Positions 54,186-62,243 of a stretch of DNA of 64,000 nucleotides are shown one piece after another. Origin of the DNA: Mycobacterium sp. SMC-4 (lineage in GTDB: Bacteria > Actinomycetota > Actinomycetes > Mycobacteriales > Mycobacteriaceae); contig NZ_CP079869.1 of assembly GCF_025263265.1 (NCBI RefSeq), forward strand, positions 4,278,001 to 4,342,000, written 5' to 3'. Numbering within the stretch: the stretch's first letter is position 1; each line of letters starts with the position of its first letter. Under the pieces are notes generated by a model. It did no database searches. It worked only from the letters and a program-made list of their open reading frames with translations, and was not told the DNA's origin. Made by a program: the position numbers and the translations under genes.

Positions 54186-54844
54186 TGACGCACCAGTACA
54201 AGATCGAAATTGCTCGTGAAGGCAAGTGGTGGATGGTCTACATCCCTGATATCGACGGGGTGACCCAAGCCCGAAGGCTGTCTGAAGCGACGACTCGCGC
54301 ACGCGAGTACATCGCGCTAGATCAGAACGTCCCTTACGACGACATTTCGATCGAGACAGCCAGCGTCCGCATGCAAGACCCAGTATTTAGGGAGCTACTC
54401 GAGAGTGCCCGCGGAATCAGGAACATGCGTGCACACGCCCAAACGCTCGAGAACGAAGCAATGCGGAACGCTCAAGAGTTCGCACTCTGGCTCACTAGAT
54501 ACGGAATCCCGGTCCGAGACGTTGCCGAACTGCTCGACATTTCACCCCAGCGAGTCAGCCAACTGGCCAATGAACAAGGGGACGAGCGAGGTCCGGGGCT
54601 CGAAGGGCTGGACCCCGATGATGTGTCTGATCTTCTGGCGAAACTCGAGTCGAGCGTCGCTCGGCGTCGCGGAGTATCGCCTTCCCCTGTGACGGCGGTC
54701 AAGGCTGCAAGTCCAGTCATCGGAACCAGGCTCGCTCAGCCCGCTAAAGTGCCGATCAAGAAAGTTCCGACCAAAGCGGTGGCTCGCGCGAAGACAGGTG
54801 CGACAGCACGAAGGACGACCGGGCAAAGGCGTAGTCGAGGCTAA
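54182..54844 (+). CDS. hicB: HicB-like antitoxin with internal HTH and long basic tail
   Basis: The 220-residue protein starts with a HicB-type strand-helix unit (YKIEIAREGKWWMVYIPDID). The middle has a helix-turn-helix (VRDVAELLDISPQRVSQLAN), and the last 50 residues are Lys/Ala/Arg-rich (VPIKKVPTKAVARAKTGATA). It is longer than usual HicB. It should neutralise the toxin and bind the CTAG palindromes upstream. Confidence 0.75.
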   Translation: MMTHQYKIEIAREGKWWMVYIPDIDGVTQARRLSEATTRAREYIALDQNVPYDDISIETASVRMQDPVFRELLESARGIRNMRAHAQTLENEAMRNAQEFALWLTRYGIPVRDVAELLDISPQRVSQLANEQGDERGPGLEGLDPDDVSDLLAKLESSVARRRGVSPSPVTAVKAASPVIGTRLAQPAKVPIKKVPTKAVARAKTGATARRTTGQRRSRG

Positions 54845-55774
54845 ACGACAAAGCCCCCTTGCCATCTGCGTAAGCCTCAGGCGGATCTCGCGCTACATGT
54901 GTCTCCACAACCGGCGGCCCATTCGCGTATCGGAACGCCACGACCAGATCACCGGTGCTGACCGTTCGATTCCAGCCCAGCGCCCCGGGGAGAACGCCAT
55001 GCCCAGAACCAAGCGCGCAGCCCCTTCTATGCAGCCATCCGGTCGAATGCGTCGTCGCACTCGACATAAAGCTACCGACCACGTCTCGGCCGGAAACCTG
55101 GTATGCGACTCAACGTCACCACCACGGTCGTGGGCGGCCCCGAAGAGCACGAACGCGAGAAGCCCTCAAGCACCGCGCACGCCGGCACCTTCAAAATGTA
55201 CGCGTCGCGCTCCATCGCCGCCGCCAGCAGTCGCAGTCGCAGATCGGCGACCCAATGCCTGACGACAGCCCGGTCGTGAAGCTCTACGCCGCCGGTCTTG
55301 CCGAGGCTTCGTCCATCCAACGGCACCCCGTAACACGATCTCCAACCGCCGCGACCGCTGGATCCGGAGATGGCCGCCGAAGCAAGAAATAAGGATGCCG
55401 CGTATGAGGTGCGTAGGCGAAGGACCCACCAGAGATACCGCAGTGGATACCGCAGCGCTTTCAGCTAGCTCCACGGCGCGACAACACAACCAACTTCATA
55501 GTCGCAGCTATAGCGGATTGTTCCGTTGACTGTCGAAGCCACCCAACGCTCCAAACGCCCAGGTCGGAGGATTTTAAGTCCGCTGCCTCTGCCAATTGGG
55601 CTATGGGGGCCGTCGCCTGATCTTAGCGACGCGCTCCCCCGCATCCGATGACTGTCAACGTTCGGGCAACCTCATGTGGACCATAGCGCAGAGTGCGGTG
55701 GACCAAAGTGAGCCGACCAGCGCACCTGCAGTGCGCCGGCCGGCCGTTGGGCGTTGTCGGTGCGGTCCCCGACC
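54845..55774. other. Long non-coding stretch with a tRNA remnant
   Basis: No protein gene is supported over 930 nt. The truncated tRNA-Leu-like sequence is at 55568-55610. The stretch separates the defence-like segment from the stress-gene block and may be an integration border. Confidence 0.45.
55568..55610 (-). pseudogene. Truncated tRNA-Leu(UAA)-like sequence
   Basis: The minus strand from 55610 reads like the 5' half of a tRNA: GCCCCCATAGCCCAATTGGC, then AGAGGCAGCGGACTTAAAAT, i.e. acceptor arm, D-arm and an anticodon loop CTTAAAA with UAA. After TCC the sequence no longer resembles a tRNA: no T-arm, no TGGGGGC acceptor complement within the next 80 nt. It is probably a remnant left by an element that recombined in the gene. 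Confidence 0.55.
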
Positions 55775-56086
55775 TCAGCTCGTCGGGGGTTCGTAGTGCG
55801 CTTCGGGGTTCTTGGCGTGCCAGTCCTGTTGCTGAAGCTGCACTTTTCGGTGCATCCTGGCCAGCCACAGCAGTCCGCCGCCGATCAGGATCAGGGCAAC
55901 AACGATTCCGATGATGCCGCCCATGGTGGCGGCATTGGCCAACGCGTACAGACCGACCACCAACGAGAGCACACCGAGGCCGACTGCGATCAGGCCCGGA
56001 GCGTTGTGGCCGGCCTTCATCGTCTCCCCGGCATGCTGGCGGGTGGTGCGGGCATGATCAACCGGATCTCTTGAGGTATCAGGCAT
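55775..56086 (-). CDS. UsfY-like small membrane protein
   Basis: From the ATG at 56086 (GAGGAG site) the product has 103 residues: DPVDHARTTRQHAGETMKAG, then two hydrophobic helices, then RKVQLQQQDWHAKNPEAHYE. This matches the UsfY pattern (gene upstream of sigF in mycobacteria). It follows the flavodoxin gene by 35 nt and is probably in its SigF-driven operon. Confidence 0.7.
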   Translation of the reverse strand: MPDTSRDPVDHARTTRQHAGETMKAGHNAPGLIAVGLGVLSLVVGLYALANAATMGGIIGIVVALILIGGGLLWLARMHRKVQLQQQDWHAKNPEAHYEPPTS

Positions 56087-56121
56087 TTCGTTCTCCTCTC
56101 GCCGTGGTATCTCGGCGTTCG

Positions 56122-56745
56122 TCACTGGTAAGGCGGGTACTGCGACTGCTGCAGCGCACGCGCCAGATGCACCGCGTTGCGGGCGGCCGCCGCGGTGGCC
56201 GAGGCCACCGATTCCGGCACCTCGTCGATGTCCTTGTAGTCGGTCGACCCCATCGCCGGGCCATTCCAATACGTGCACCCCTGCGCCGGAACACTGAAGC
56301 CGATGTCGTTGAGCCCCTGCAGAACATCGGCGACCACCTTATGCGCGCCGTCCTCATTGCCGACGACGCTGACGATCGCGACCTTGCCGGCCATCACGGG
56401 CCGGCCCTGATCGTCCTCGTTCGACATCTCGGCGTTGAGCCGCTCCAGCACCCGCTGGGTGACCGACGACGGATGTCCCAGCCAGATCGGTGTGCTCAGC
56501 AGCAGAATGTCGGCTGCCAGCACCTTTTCACGGATTTTCGGCCATTCATCACCGCCGCCCATGTCCGCCTCGATGCCCGGGGCGATGTCGTAGTCGACGC
56601 AGCGCACCGTCTCGCACTCTGCTCCCTGGCTCCGCAGTGTCTTGGCGACGTCGTCGGCGATCAGGGCACTGCTGGAATCGGCGGGGCTGGGTTTCAGACT
56701 ACAAATCAACCCGACAGCCCGCACCGGTCTGTTGGTATCCGACAT
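56122..56745 (-). CDS. Flavodoxin-fold NAD(P)H-dependent FMN reductase
   Basis: From the ATG at 56745 the product has 207 residues: VGLICSLKPSPADSSSALIA (FMN phosphate loop), ADILLLSTPIWLGHPSSVTQ and IVSVVGNEDGAHKV. It probably moves electrons to quinones or other acceptors. A SigF-type promoter lies just upstream, leaving almost no leader. Confidence 0.85.
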   Translation of the reverse strand: MSDTNRPVRAVGLICSLKPSPADSSSALIADDVAKTLRSQGAECETVRCVDYDIAPGIEADMGGGDEWPKIREKVLAADILLLSTPIWLGHPSSVTQRVLERLNAEMSNEDDQGRPVMAGKVAIVSVVGNEDGAHKVVADVLQGLNDIGFSVPAQGCTYWNGPAMGSTDYKDIDEVPESVASATAAAARNAVHLARALQQSQYPPYQ

Positions 56746-56754
56746 GCCTGCGAG

Positions 56755-56779
56755 ATACCCGGCGTGATCATGACCAAAC
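56755..56779 (-). promoter_or_regulatory. SigF-type promoter of the flavodoxin-usfY operon
   Basis: On the minus strand: GTTT, 15 bp, GGGTAT, ending 10 nt before the ATG. It matches the mycobacterial SigF pattern GGTTT-N15-17-GGGTAT. Confidence 0.6.
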
Positions 56780-56841
56780 GGCACGCAAGACATCGGTAAG
56801 GAATGCCACACCGGCGCCCATCACGTCATCACCTCACGCGG

Positions 56842-56868
56842 GTTTCGGAACCCCGCGGCGCGGGCATC
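56842..56868 (+). promoter_or_regulatory. SigF-type promoter of the small acidic protein gene
   Basis: GGTTT at 56842-56846, 16 bp, GGGCAT at 56863-56868, about 30 nt before the ATG at 56899. Confidence 0.5.
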
Positions 56869-56898
56869 ACTGCACGGACGCAACGTAGGAGGTCCGTC

Positions 56899-57081
56899 AT
56901 GAGTGATCCGCGCTCCGAGAAAGCCGAATCTGACGTCGAATCCGACCCCAACGTCGCGGGGTCCCGCGTCGACGAGGACGGCGAAAATCCCGACTCCGGT
57001 CCTTATGTGGGGCGCATCGGCTCCGACGACGACATCGACGCCGAGGAGTCCGGTGCTGAGGCGCGCGCCAAAACGGAGTGA
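56899..57081 (+). CDS. Small acidic hydrophilic protein
   Basis: The ATG has GGAGG upstream. The 60-residue product is strongly acidic and likely disordered (SDPRSEKAESDVESDPNVAG, GSDDDIDAEESGAE). Similar small stress-linked proteins are common in mycobacteria. It converges on the DUF7218 gene. Confidence 0.65.
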   Translation: MSDPRSEKAESDVESDPNVAGSRVDEDGENPDSGPYVGRIGSDDDIDAEESGAEARAKTE

Positions 57082-57083
57082 CG

Positions 57084-57341
57084 TCAGTGGTTGCGCAATT
57101 TGGTGATCAGCTTGTCCTTCGTCAGATGTGAGTAGTTCGACATCCCGAGTTCTTTGGCGCGCTTCTTGAGGTCAGAGACGCTCCAGTCGTAGTAGGAACC
57201 GGAATGACCGCCCTTGCGGCCCACTGCTGACCTGCCCCGGGCCGCCGCAGCATTGGCGATGCGGGCCGACTTCTCTTTGGAGTTGCCCTGGTCCCGGAGC
57301 TCTTCGTACATTTTCTCGTTCTTTATCGACGAGTTCGGCAT
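57084..57341 (-). CDS. DUF7218 / Rho-N-like small protein
   Basis: The 85-residue protein has SIKNEKMYEELRDQGNSKEK, SARIANAAAARGRSAVGRKG and a C-terminal SAP/Rho-N-like LKKRAKELGMSNYSHLTKDK, suggesting nucleic-acid binding. GAGGAGG precedes the ATG. It belongs to the stress block. Confidence 0.8.
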   Translation of the reverse strand: MPNSSIKNEKMYEELRDQGNSKEKSARIANAAAARGRSAVGRKGGHSGSYYDWSVSDLKKRAKELGMSNYSHLTKDKLITKLRNH

Positions 57342-57418
57342 CTGCTGTCCTCCTCATATGACAAGTGACGACGGCTTCTGACCGGATTTCCACACCGCGG
57401 CGTGCCCAAACACCTCGT

Positions 57419-58438
57419 TCAGCTGCGCGCGACGCGCCGTATCAGCAATCGTGTCGCCTTCTCCAGCACCGCCTGCGCCTCATCGGGGTCGCCTACCTTC
57501 GAGGCCCGCTTGGTCGCCGACGTGATGGTCAGCCCCTGCTGGTAGCCGGTGACCACCCGTGGGTCGACGTAGGACGAGCGCGCCACCGCGGGCGTGTTAC
57601 CCAGTTCCTCGGACACCTCTTTCATCACCCCGGCTGCGGCCCGCTTGATCGCCGTCTTCGATGTCGGCGGCTTGGCGTCGGCGAAGGCGGCTGCCGCCAG
57701 CACGGTGCCGTGCCAGGTCCTGAGGTCCTTGACGGTGTAGTCGTCGCCCACCAGTTCCTTGAACCGGGCGTTGAGGTCGTCGGCGCGCAGGTCGACCCAA
57801 TCGCTGTTGGGGCTGCGGCACACCAGCAACCGGCCGGATCGGTCGGTTCGACGCATCAGCGACCGTACGGCGCGCACCACCTCCGGGTCGCTGACCTCGA
57901 TGGTGCGCTGCACTCCACTCTTGGCCGGGTAGTCGAACTCGACCGCATCGCGCTTCAGCGTCACGTGCTCACACAGCAGCGTCGCCAACCCGTAGTGCTC
58001 GTGTTCTTCGGCAGACTGCTCACCCCCGGCGCGAAAATATCCCCGGTCCAGCAGCTGCAGCGCCAACGCCAACACCCTGTTGCGGGTGAGTCCGCGCCCG
58101 GCAAGGTCTTTGGCAACCTCGGCCCGCCACTGCGGAAGTAGCGCCGACATCTCCAACACACGGTCGAACTTTTCCTCCGCGCGCTCCTGCCGCCACCGCT
58201 GGTGGTACAGGTACTGCCGGCGACCCGCCGCGTCGACGCCGACGGCTTGGATGTGGCCGTTCGGTTTCGGACTGATCCAGACGTTCTTCCACGCCGGCGG
58301 GATGACCAATTCCTGAATGCGTTGAGCGGTGTCGGGGTCGGCGAGCAGCTCGCCGTCCGGTCCGTAGTACGCGAAACCTTTTCCGCGACGCTTTCGTGTG
58401 ATACCAGCTGAATTCAGCTTGCTGCGGGCCAGCCTCAC
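57419..58438 (-). CDS. DNA topoisomerase IB
   Basis: The 339-residue protein is a poxvirus/eukaryote-type topoisomerase: KGFAYYGPDGELL, IPPAWKNVWISPKPNGHIQA, Arg/Lys/His residues in VKDLRTWHGTVLA, and catalytic Tyr in ARSSYVDPRVV. It relaxes DNA through a 3'-phosphotyrosine. The GTG start is 9 nt after the dehydrogenase stop, so the two share a transcript. Confidence 0.92.
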   Translation of the reverse strand: MRLARSKLNSAGITRKRRGKGFAYYGPDGELLADPDTAQRIQELVIPPAWKNVWISPKPNGHIQAVGVDAAGRRQYLYHQRWRQERAEEKFDRVLEMSALLPQWRAEVAKDLAGRGLTRNRVLALALQLLDRGYFRAGGEQSAEEHEHYGLATLLCEHVTLKRDAVEFDYPAKSGVQRTIEVSDPEVVRAVRSLMRRTDRSGRLLVCRSPNSDWVDLRADDLNARFKELVGDDYTVKDLRTWHGTVLAAAAFADAKPPTSKTAIKRAAAGVMKEVSEELGNTPAVARSSYVDPRVVTGYQQGLTITSATKRASKVGDPDEAQAVLEKATRLLIRRVARS

Positions 58439-58447
58439 CGGGGCCTC

Positions 58448-59629
58448 TCAGGGCTCCAGGATGATCTTGACGGCTCCGTCCTGCTTCTTCTGGAAGACCT
58501 CGTAGGCGTGTGGGGCCTGATCTAGTGGCAGCACGTGGGTGGCAAAGGTGTCCACGCCCAGCGGGTCGGAGTCGGTCAGCAGCGGCATGATGTCGTCGAC
58601 CCACTTCTTGACGTTGGCCTGGCCCATCCGCACCTGCAGCTGCTTGTCGAAGAGGGTCAACATCGGAATCGGGTCGGCCATCCCGCCGTATACCCCAATC
58701 AGGGACAGCGTGCCACCGCGCCGGACACAGTCGATCGCCGCATACAACGCATCGAGTCGGTCCACCCCGGCCTTCTGCATAAGCGGTTTGGCGATGGCGT
58801 CGGGAAGAAACGCCGTAGCAGTCTGAGCGGCATGCGCGATCGGCGAGCCGTGCGCCTCCATACCGACCGCGTCGATCACCGCGTCGCTGCCCCGGCCGTC
58901 GGTCAGGTCACGCACCACATCGCCGACCGAACCGTTGACCTCACGCAGATCGATGGTGTGGATGCCGCGGGCCTTGGCCCGCTCCAACCGCTCGGGAACC
59001 CGGTCCACCGCGAACACCCGATAGCCCAGATGCGCAGCGATACGCGCCGCCATGTCACCGATCGGGCCCAAGCCCAGAACTGTCACCGAACCGCCGTCCG
59101 GGATATCGGCGTAGGCCACCGACTGCCACGCTGTCGGCAACACGTCAGACAGGTAGACGAAGCGCGAATCTGGCGGCCCCTCCGGGACTTTGATGTGAGT
59201 GAACTGCGCCTGCGGAACGCGCAGATACTGCGCCTGGCCGCCCGGCACCTGACCGTAGAGCTCCGAGTAACCGAAAAGCGCCGCCCCCATGCCCTGGTCG
59301 CGGACCTGAGTGGTCTCACACTGGGTGAACAGTTGCTGGTCGCACATGAAGCAGTGCCCGCACGAGATCTGGAACGGGATGACGACCCGGTCCCCTACCG
59401 ACAGGTTCGTCACCTCGGCGCCGACCTCACGGACGATCCCCATCGGCTCGTGGCCGAGGATGTCACCTTCGTGCATGAACGCACCGAGCACCTCATAGAG
59501 ATGAAGATCGGAGCCGCAGATGTTGGTCGACGTCACCTCGATGATGGCGTCGCTGGGCTGCTCGATTTCGGGGTCGTCGACGGTGTCGACCCGGACATCT
59601 CGCCGGCCATGCCACGTGACTGCTTTCAT
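58448..59629 (-). CDS. Zinc-dependent alcohol dehydrogenase, formaldehyde-dehydrogenase-like
   Basis: From the ATG at 59629 the product has 393 residues. It has NICGSDLHLYE (catalytic zinc), GHEPMGIVREVG, a structural-zinc Cys set (SCGHCFMCDQQLFTQC), and a Rossmann VLGLGPIGDMAARIA. It resembles glutathione-independent formaldehyde dehydrogenase-type enzymes. A SigF-like promoter lies immediately upstream. Confidence 0.88.
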   Translation of the reverse strand: MKAVTWHGRRDVRVDTVDDPEIEQPSDAIIEVTSTNICGSDLHLYEVLGAFMHEGDILGHEPMGIVREVGAEVTNLSVGDRVVIPFQISCGHCFMCDQQLFTQCETTQVRDQGMGAALFGYSELYGQVPGGQAQYLRVPQAQFTHIKVPEGPPDSRFVYLSDVLPTAWQSVAYADIPDGGSVTVLGLGPIGDMAARIAAHLGYRVFAVDRVPERLERAKARGIHTIDLREVNGSVGDVVRDLTDGRGSDAVIDAVGMEAHGSPIAHAAQTATAFLPDAIAKPLMQKAGVDRLDALYAAIDCVRRGGTLSLIGVYGGMADPIPMLTLFDKQLQVRMGQANVKKWVDDIMPLLTDSDPLGVDTFATHVLPLDQAPHAYEVFQKKQDGAVKIILEP

Positions 59630-59639
59630 GCCGCTGCGA

Positions 59640-59664
59640 CTACCCCACGCCGCAGAAACCAAAC
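59640..59664 (-). promoter_or_regulatory. SigF-like promoter of the dehydrogenase-topoisomerase operon
   Basis: On the minus strand: GTTT, 15 bp, GGGTAG, ending 10 nt before the ATG. It has one deviation from GGGTAT. Confidence 0.4.
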
Positions 59665-59715
59665 GCTGCTCCGACCTCGCGACTGGCCGGCTGTCAGGTC
59701 ATGGCCGAAAAGTTC

Positions 59716-60573
59716 TCAGCCTGGCAGTGTTTCACCACCGATGGGAGCCAGCACCTCACCGCTGTAGTACGACGACAGCCGCCCGGCAGCGAAGAACACG
59801 TAGGACGGGGCGATCTCGTCGGGCTGGGCGGCGCGGCCCATCGGCGTCTGCTCTCCGAACCCTTCGGTGTTCTCCTGGTCCATCGTGGCGGGGATCAACG
59901 GCGTCCACACCGGTCCCGGCGCCACACAGTTGACGCGAATGTTTCTCTCCGCCAGGGATTGCGCCAGTGAGTAGGTCAACGCGTTGACCGCCCCCTTGGT
60001 CGCCGAGTAGTCGATCAGGGTCTTGTTGCCCCGCAACCCGTTGATGGAGCTGGTGTTGATGATCGCCGACCCATCGGGCAGATGCCGCAATGCCGCCTTG
60101 GTCACATAGAAGAAGCTGTCGATGTTGACCGCGAAGGTCCGCCGCCACTGCTCGTCACTGATGTCGGTGAAGTCTGACATCGGCGACTGGAACGCCACAT
60201 TGTTGACCACGATGTCCAGCCCGCCCAGCGCGCTGACCGTCTCCTCGACGACCGAGCGGCAGTGCGTCGCATCGGCGAGGTCACCACGCAACCTCACCGC
60301 GCGCCGGCCTTCGGACTCGACCAGCGACACGGTGTGTGCCGCATCGTCATCCTCCTCCAAATAGGCGATCGCGACGTCGGCGCCCTCTTTGGCGAACGCA
60401 ACGGCCACCGCCCTTCCGATGCCGGAATCACCACCGGTGATCAAGGCGCGTTTGCCCGCCAGCAGGTTCGATCCGAGGTAGTCGCGCATCTCGTCCTGCG
60501 GCTTGTCGGCCATGTCGGCGGTCTTGCCCGGGTAGGGAATCACGCCCTCAGGTGTCACGTCGCTGTCAGCCAT
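59716..60573 (-). CDS. SDR-family oxidoreductase
   Basis: From the ATG at 60573 (AGGAGGGG site) the product has 285 residues. It has ALITGGDSGIGRAVAVAFAK (NAD(P) site), NNVAFQ, catalytic Ser in INTSSINGL and YSATKGAVNAL (YxxxK). It matches the general-stress SDR group (YhdF/YghA-like) with an N-terminal extension. A SigF-type promoter lies 31-56 nt upstream. Confidence 0.92.
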   Translation of the reverse strand: MADSDVTPEGVIPYPGKTADMADKPQDEMRDYLGSNLLAGKRALITGGDSGIGRAVAVAFAKEGADVAIAYLEEDDDAAHTVSLVESEGRRAVRLRGDLADATHCRSVVEETVSALGGLDIVVNNVAFQSPMSDFTDISDEQWRRTFAVNIDSFFYVTKAALRHLPDGSAIINTSSINGLRGNKTLIDYSATKGAVNALTYSLAQSLAERNIRVNCVAPGPVWTPLIPATMDQENTEGFGEQTPMGRAAQPDEIAPSYVFFAAGRLSSYYSGEVLAPIGGETLPG

Positions 60574-60603
60574 CACCCCTCCTTGAAGTGTCGTCAGCGC
60601 CGC

Positions 60604-60629
60604 ATACCCTCGACCCAGCGCACGAAACT
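60604..60629 (-). promoter_or_regulatory. SigF-type promoter of the SDR gene
   Basis: On the minus strand: AGTTT, 15 bp, GGGTAT, with the expected start about 25 nt before the ATG at 60573. Confidence 0.65.
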
Positions 60630-60645
60630 CCACGACCTGCAGGGA

Positions 60646-61152
60646 CTACGGCGTCGGCTGCTGCGATCGACGCATCTCCAACGGCAGCAGCAGCCAGAAC
60701 GCGCTGAACACCACCAAGGCGCAACCACCGGCCACCAGTGCGGGCACCGAGCCCACCACGGCGTAGAACACGACCACCGTCATCCCCACCACCGACAATC
60801 CGAGGAGCAGCACGCCCGCGTAAGCGCATACGTGCGAGGCCGACACCAGGCTGTCCAGCTTCTGCCGACGGAACAGCACTCGGTGCATCGCCACGGGCGC
60901 GACGAGCAGCGCGGTGGAAACCACCGCGGTGCACACGGTGAACAGGTAGACCACGCGCATTGGGCCGCTGAGAATGTCAAAACGACTCTGGAAGGGCAGC
61001 ATCAACAGAAAGCCGGTCAGCACCTGCACGCCGGTCTGAACGACTCGCAGCTCCTGCAGCAAGCTGTTCCACTGGCGGTCCAGCCGTTCGGTCCTGGTCT
61101 CCCGGCGGCCGCGGTAGAGCTGTTGATCCTCGTCGTCAGGCACACCAGCCAT
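60646..61152 (-). CDS. DUF6328 membrane protein
   Basis: The 168-residue protein has a hydrophilic N terminus (RTERLDRQWNSLLQELRVVQ) and four hydrophobic helices, the DUF6328 pattern with QELRVVQTGVQVLTGFLLML. The function is unknown. It lies in the stress block upstream of the SDR gene; the SDR gene appears to have its own promoter. Confidence 0.85.
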   Translation of the reverse strand: MAGVPDDEDQQLYRGRRETRTERLDRQWNSLLQELRVVQTGVQVLTGFLLMLPFQSRFDILSGPMRVVYLFTVCTAVVSTALLVAPVAMHRVLFRRQKLDSLVSASHVCAYAGVLLLGLSVVGMTVVVFYAVVGSVPALVAGGCALVVFSAFWLLLPLEMRRSQQPTP

Positions 61153-61188
61153 AGCGTGATCATCGCATGTCAGCCGCGAAACACCCCA

Positions 61189-61214
61189 GGTTTGACCTCA
61201 GCGCGCTCGGGTAC
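61189..61214 (+). promoter_or_regulatory. SigF-type promoter of the DUF4235 gene
   Basis: GGTTT at 61189-61193, 15 bp, GGGTAC at 61209-61214, about 48 nt before the ATG at 61262. Confidence 0.6.
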
Positions 61215-61261
61215 GCAGAGGTTCAGCCTGCGCCGCGCCACAGACACATCGGGAGTGAACC

Positions 61262-61537
61262 ATGAGCAAACTGTCCAGATCGCTGTACACGCCGCTGTCA
61301 CTGGCCGCCGGAGTCGGTGGCGGTCTACTGGCCGGCACCATTTTCAAACAGGTCTGGAAGCGTGTCGGCGACAATGACCCGGAGGCACCCGACCCGACCG
61401 ACCTGCAGCAGTCCACCGTCACCGTCATCACCGCCGCGGCCATCCAAGGTTTGATCATGGGCGTCGTCCGCGCGAGTGTGCAGCGCGCCAGCGCCCACGG
61501 CTACCAGGCCCTGACCCACGAGGCACCGCCGTCCTAG
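61262..61537 (+). CDS. DUF4235 membrane protein
   Basis: The 91-residue protein has two hydrophobic helices bracketing FKQVWKRVGDNDPEAPDPTD, the DUF4235 signature. CGGGAG precedes the ATG. The function is unknown; it is typical of actinobacterial stress regulons. Confidence 0.85.
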   Translation: MSKLSRSLYTPLSLAAGVGGGLLAGTIFKQVWKRVGDNDPEAPDPTDLQQSTVTVITAAAIQGLIMGVVRASVQRASAHGYQALTHEAPPS

Positions 61538-61603
61538 CAGTCTCCAAGGAAGTTCACAGATTGCGGTGAGCCCGCTCTTAGCTACGGAGCTGATCGTGGA
61601 GGC

Positions 61604-61858
61604 ATGACCGCGACAGTTGACCCTCGCCCCGCCACGGGTTTCGGCAACGCATGGCGGATCCGGTGGACCCCGATTCTGGCATTGCTGGCAAGCGTAGTGA
61701 CGATGCTGGTTGTCACCAGCGCCGCGCTGGCCCCGACCGCATACTGGGTCCTGTCCAGCGTGGCTCTCACCGCTGCGCTGGCCGCGCTGGTGGTCGGCGA
61801 GACAACCTGGGAGAGCGCCGTCGACCGCGCCCGTGCGGCCGGCATCGTCGCGCACTGA
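61604..61858 (+). CDS. Small two-helix membrane protein
   Basis: The 84-residue protein has two hydrophobic helices (PILALLASVVTMLVVTSAAL and WVLSSVALTAALAALVVG) and a short hydrophilic C terminus. GGAGG lies just before the ATG. No family was recognised. The IS110 element starts within 20 nt of its stop. Confidence 0.6.
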   Translation: MTATVDPRPATGFGNAWRIRWTPILALLASVVTMLVVTSAALAPTAYWVLSSVALTAALAALVVGETTWESAVDRARAAGIVAH

Positions 61859-61887
61859 ACGCCGTAAGCGATCCGCCCGCGGAATAG

Positions 61888-62243
61888 CGTTCCTCATTGC
61901 GGAAATCGGAAATCTCTGACCTGGAATGCTGATATGGGGAGCGTTTTGTCAAGTGGGCAGGGTGAAGCGGCGGCCGCAACCGTCGTTGTGGCCGCCGCTT
62001 CCTCGGCCAGTGCGGTGGTGTCGATGCGGGACTGGCGCGCGTGTCGTGGCGACGGCTTGTCAGTCTGAAATGCGCGGGTTGGTTACCGCAGGGCGGTGTT
62101 TCGAGTGACGGTGGACCGCTGTCTATTCACGAGCGTGATCCATTGTGGCGTTTGGGGATTACTCATAGCATTCGCGCGGGTCACCGTCAGCTTGCCCGCC
62201 TGTACCCGGCAGCGACACGGCACTGGACGTTTGTGGGGTTGGC
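61888..62243 (-). ncRNA. Candidate bridge RNA region of the IS110-family element
   Basis: This non-coding end follows the transposase stop. IS110-family elements of the IS1111 group encode their guide (bridge) RNA here. No structure was computed; assignment rests on position, length and family. Confidence 0.3.

Noticed and set aside
55568..55610. Intact tRNA-Leu gene
   Set aside because: The T-arm and the 3' acceptor strand complementary to GCCCCCA are not found downstream on the minus strand.
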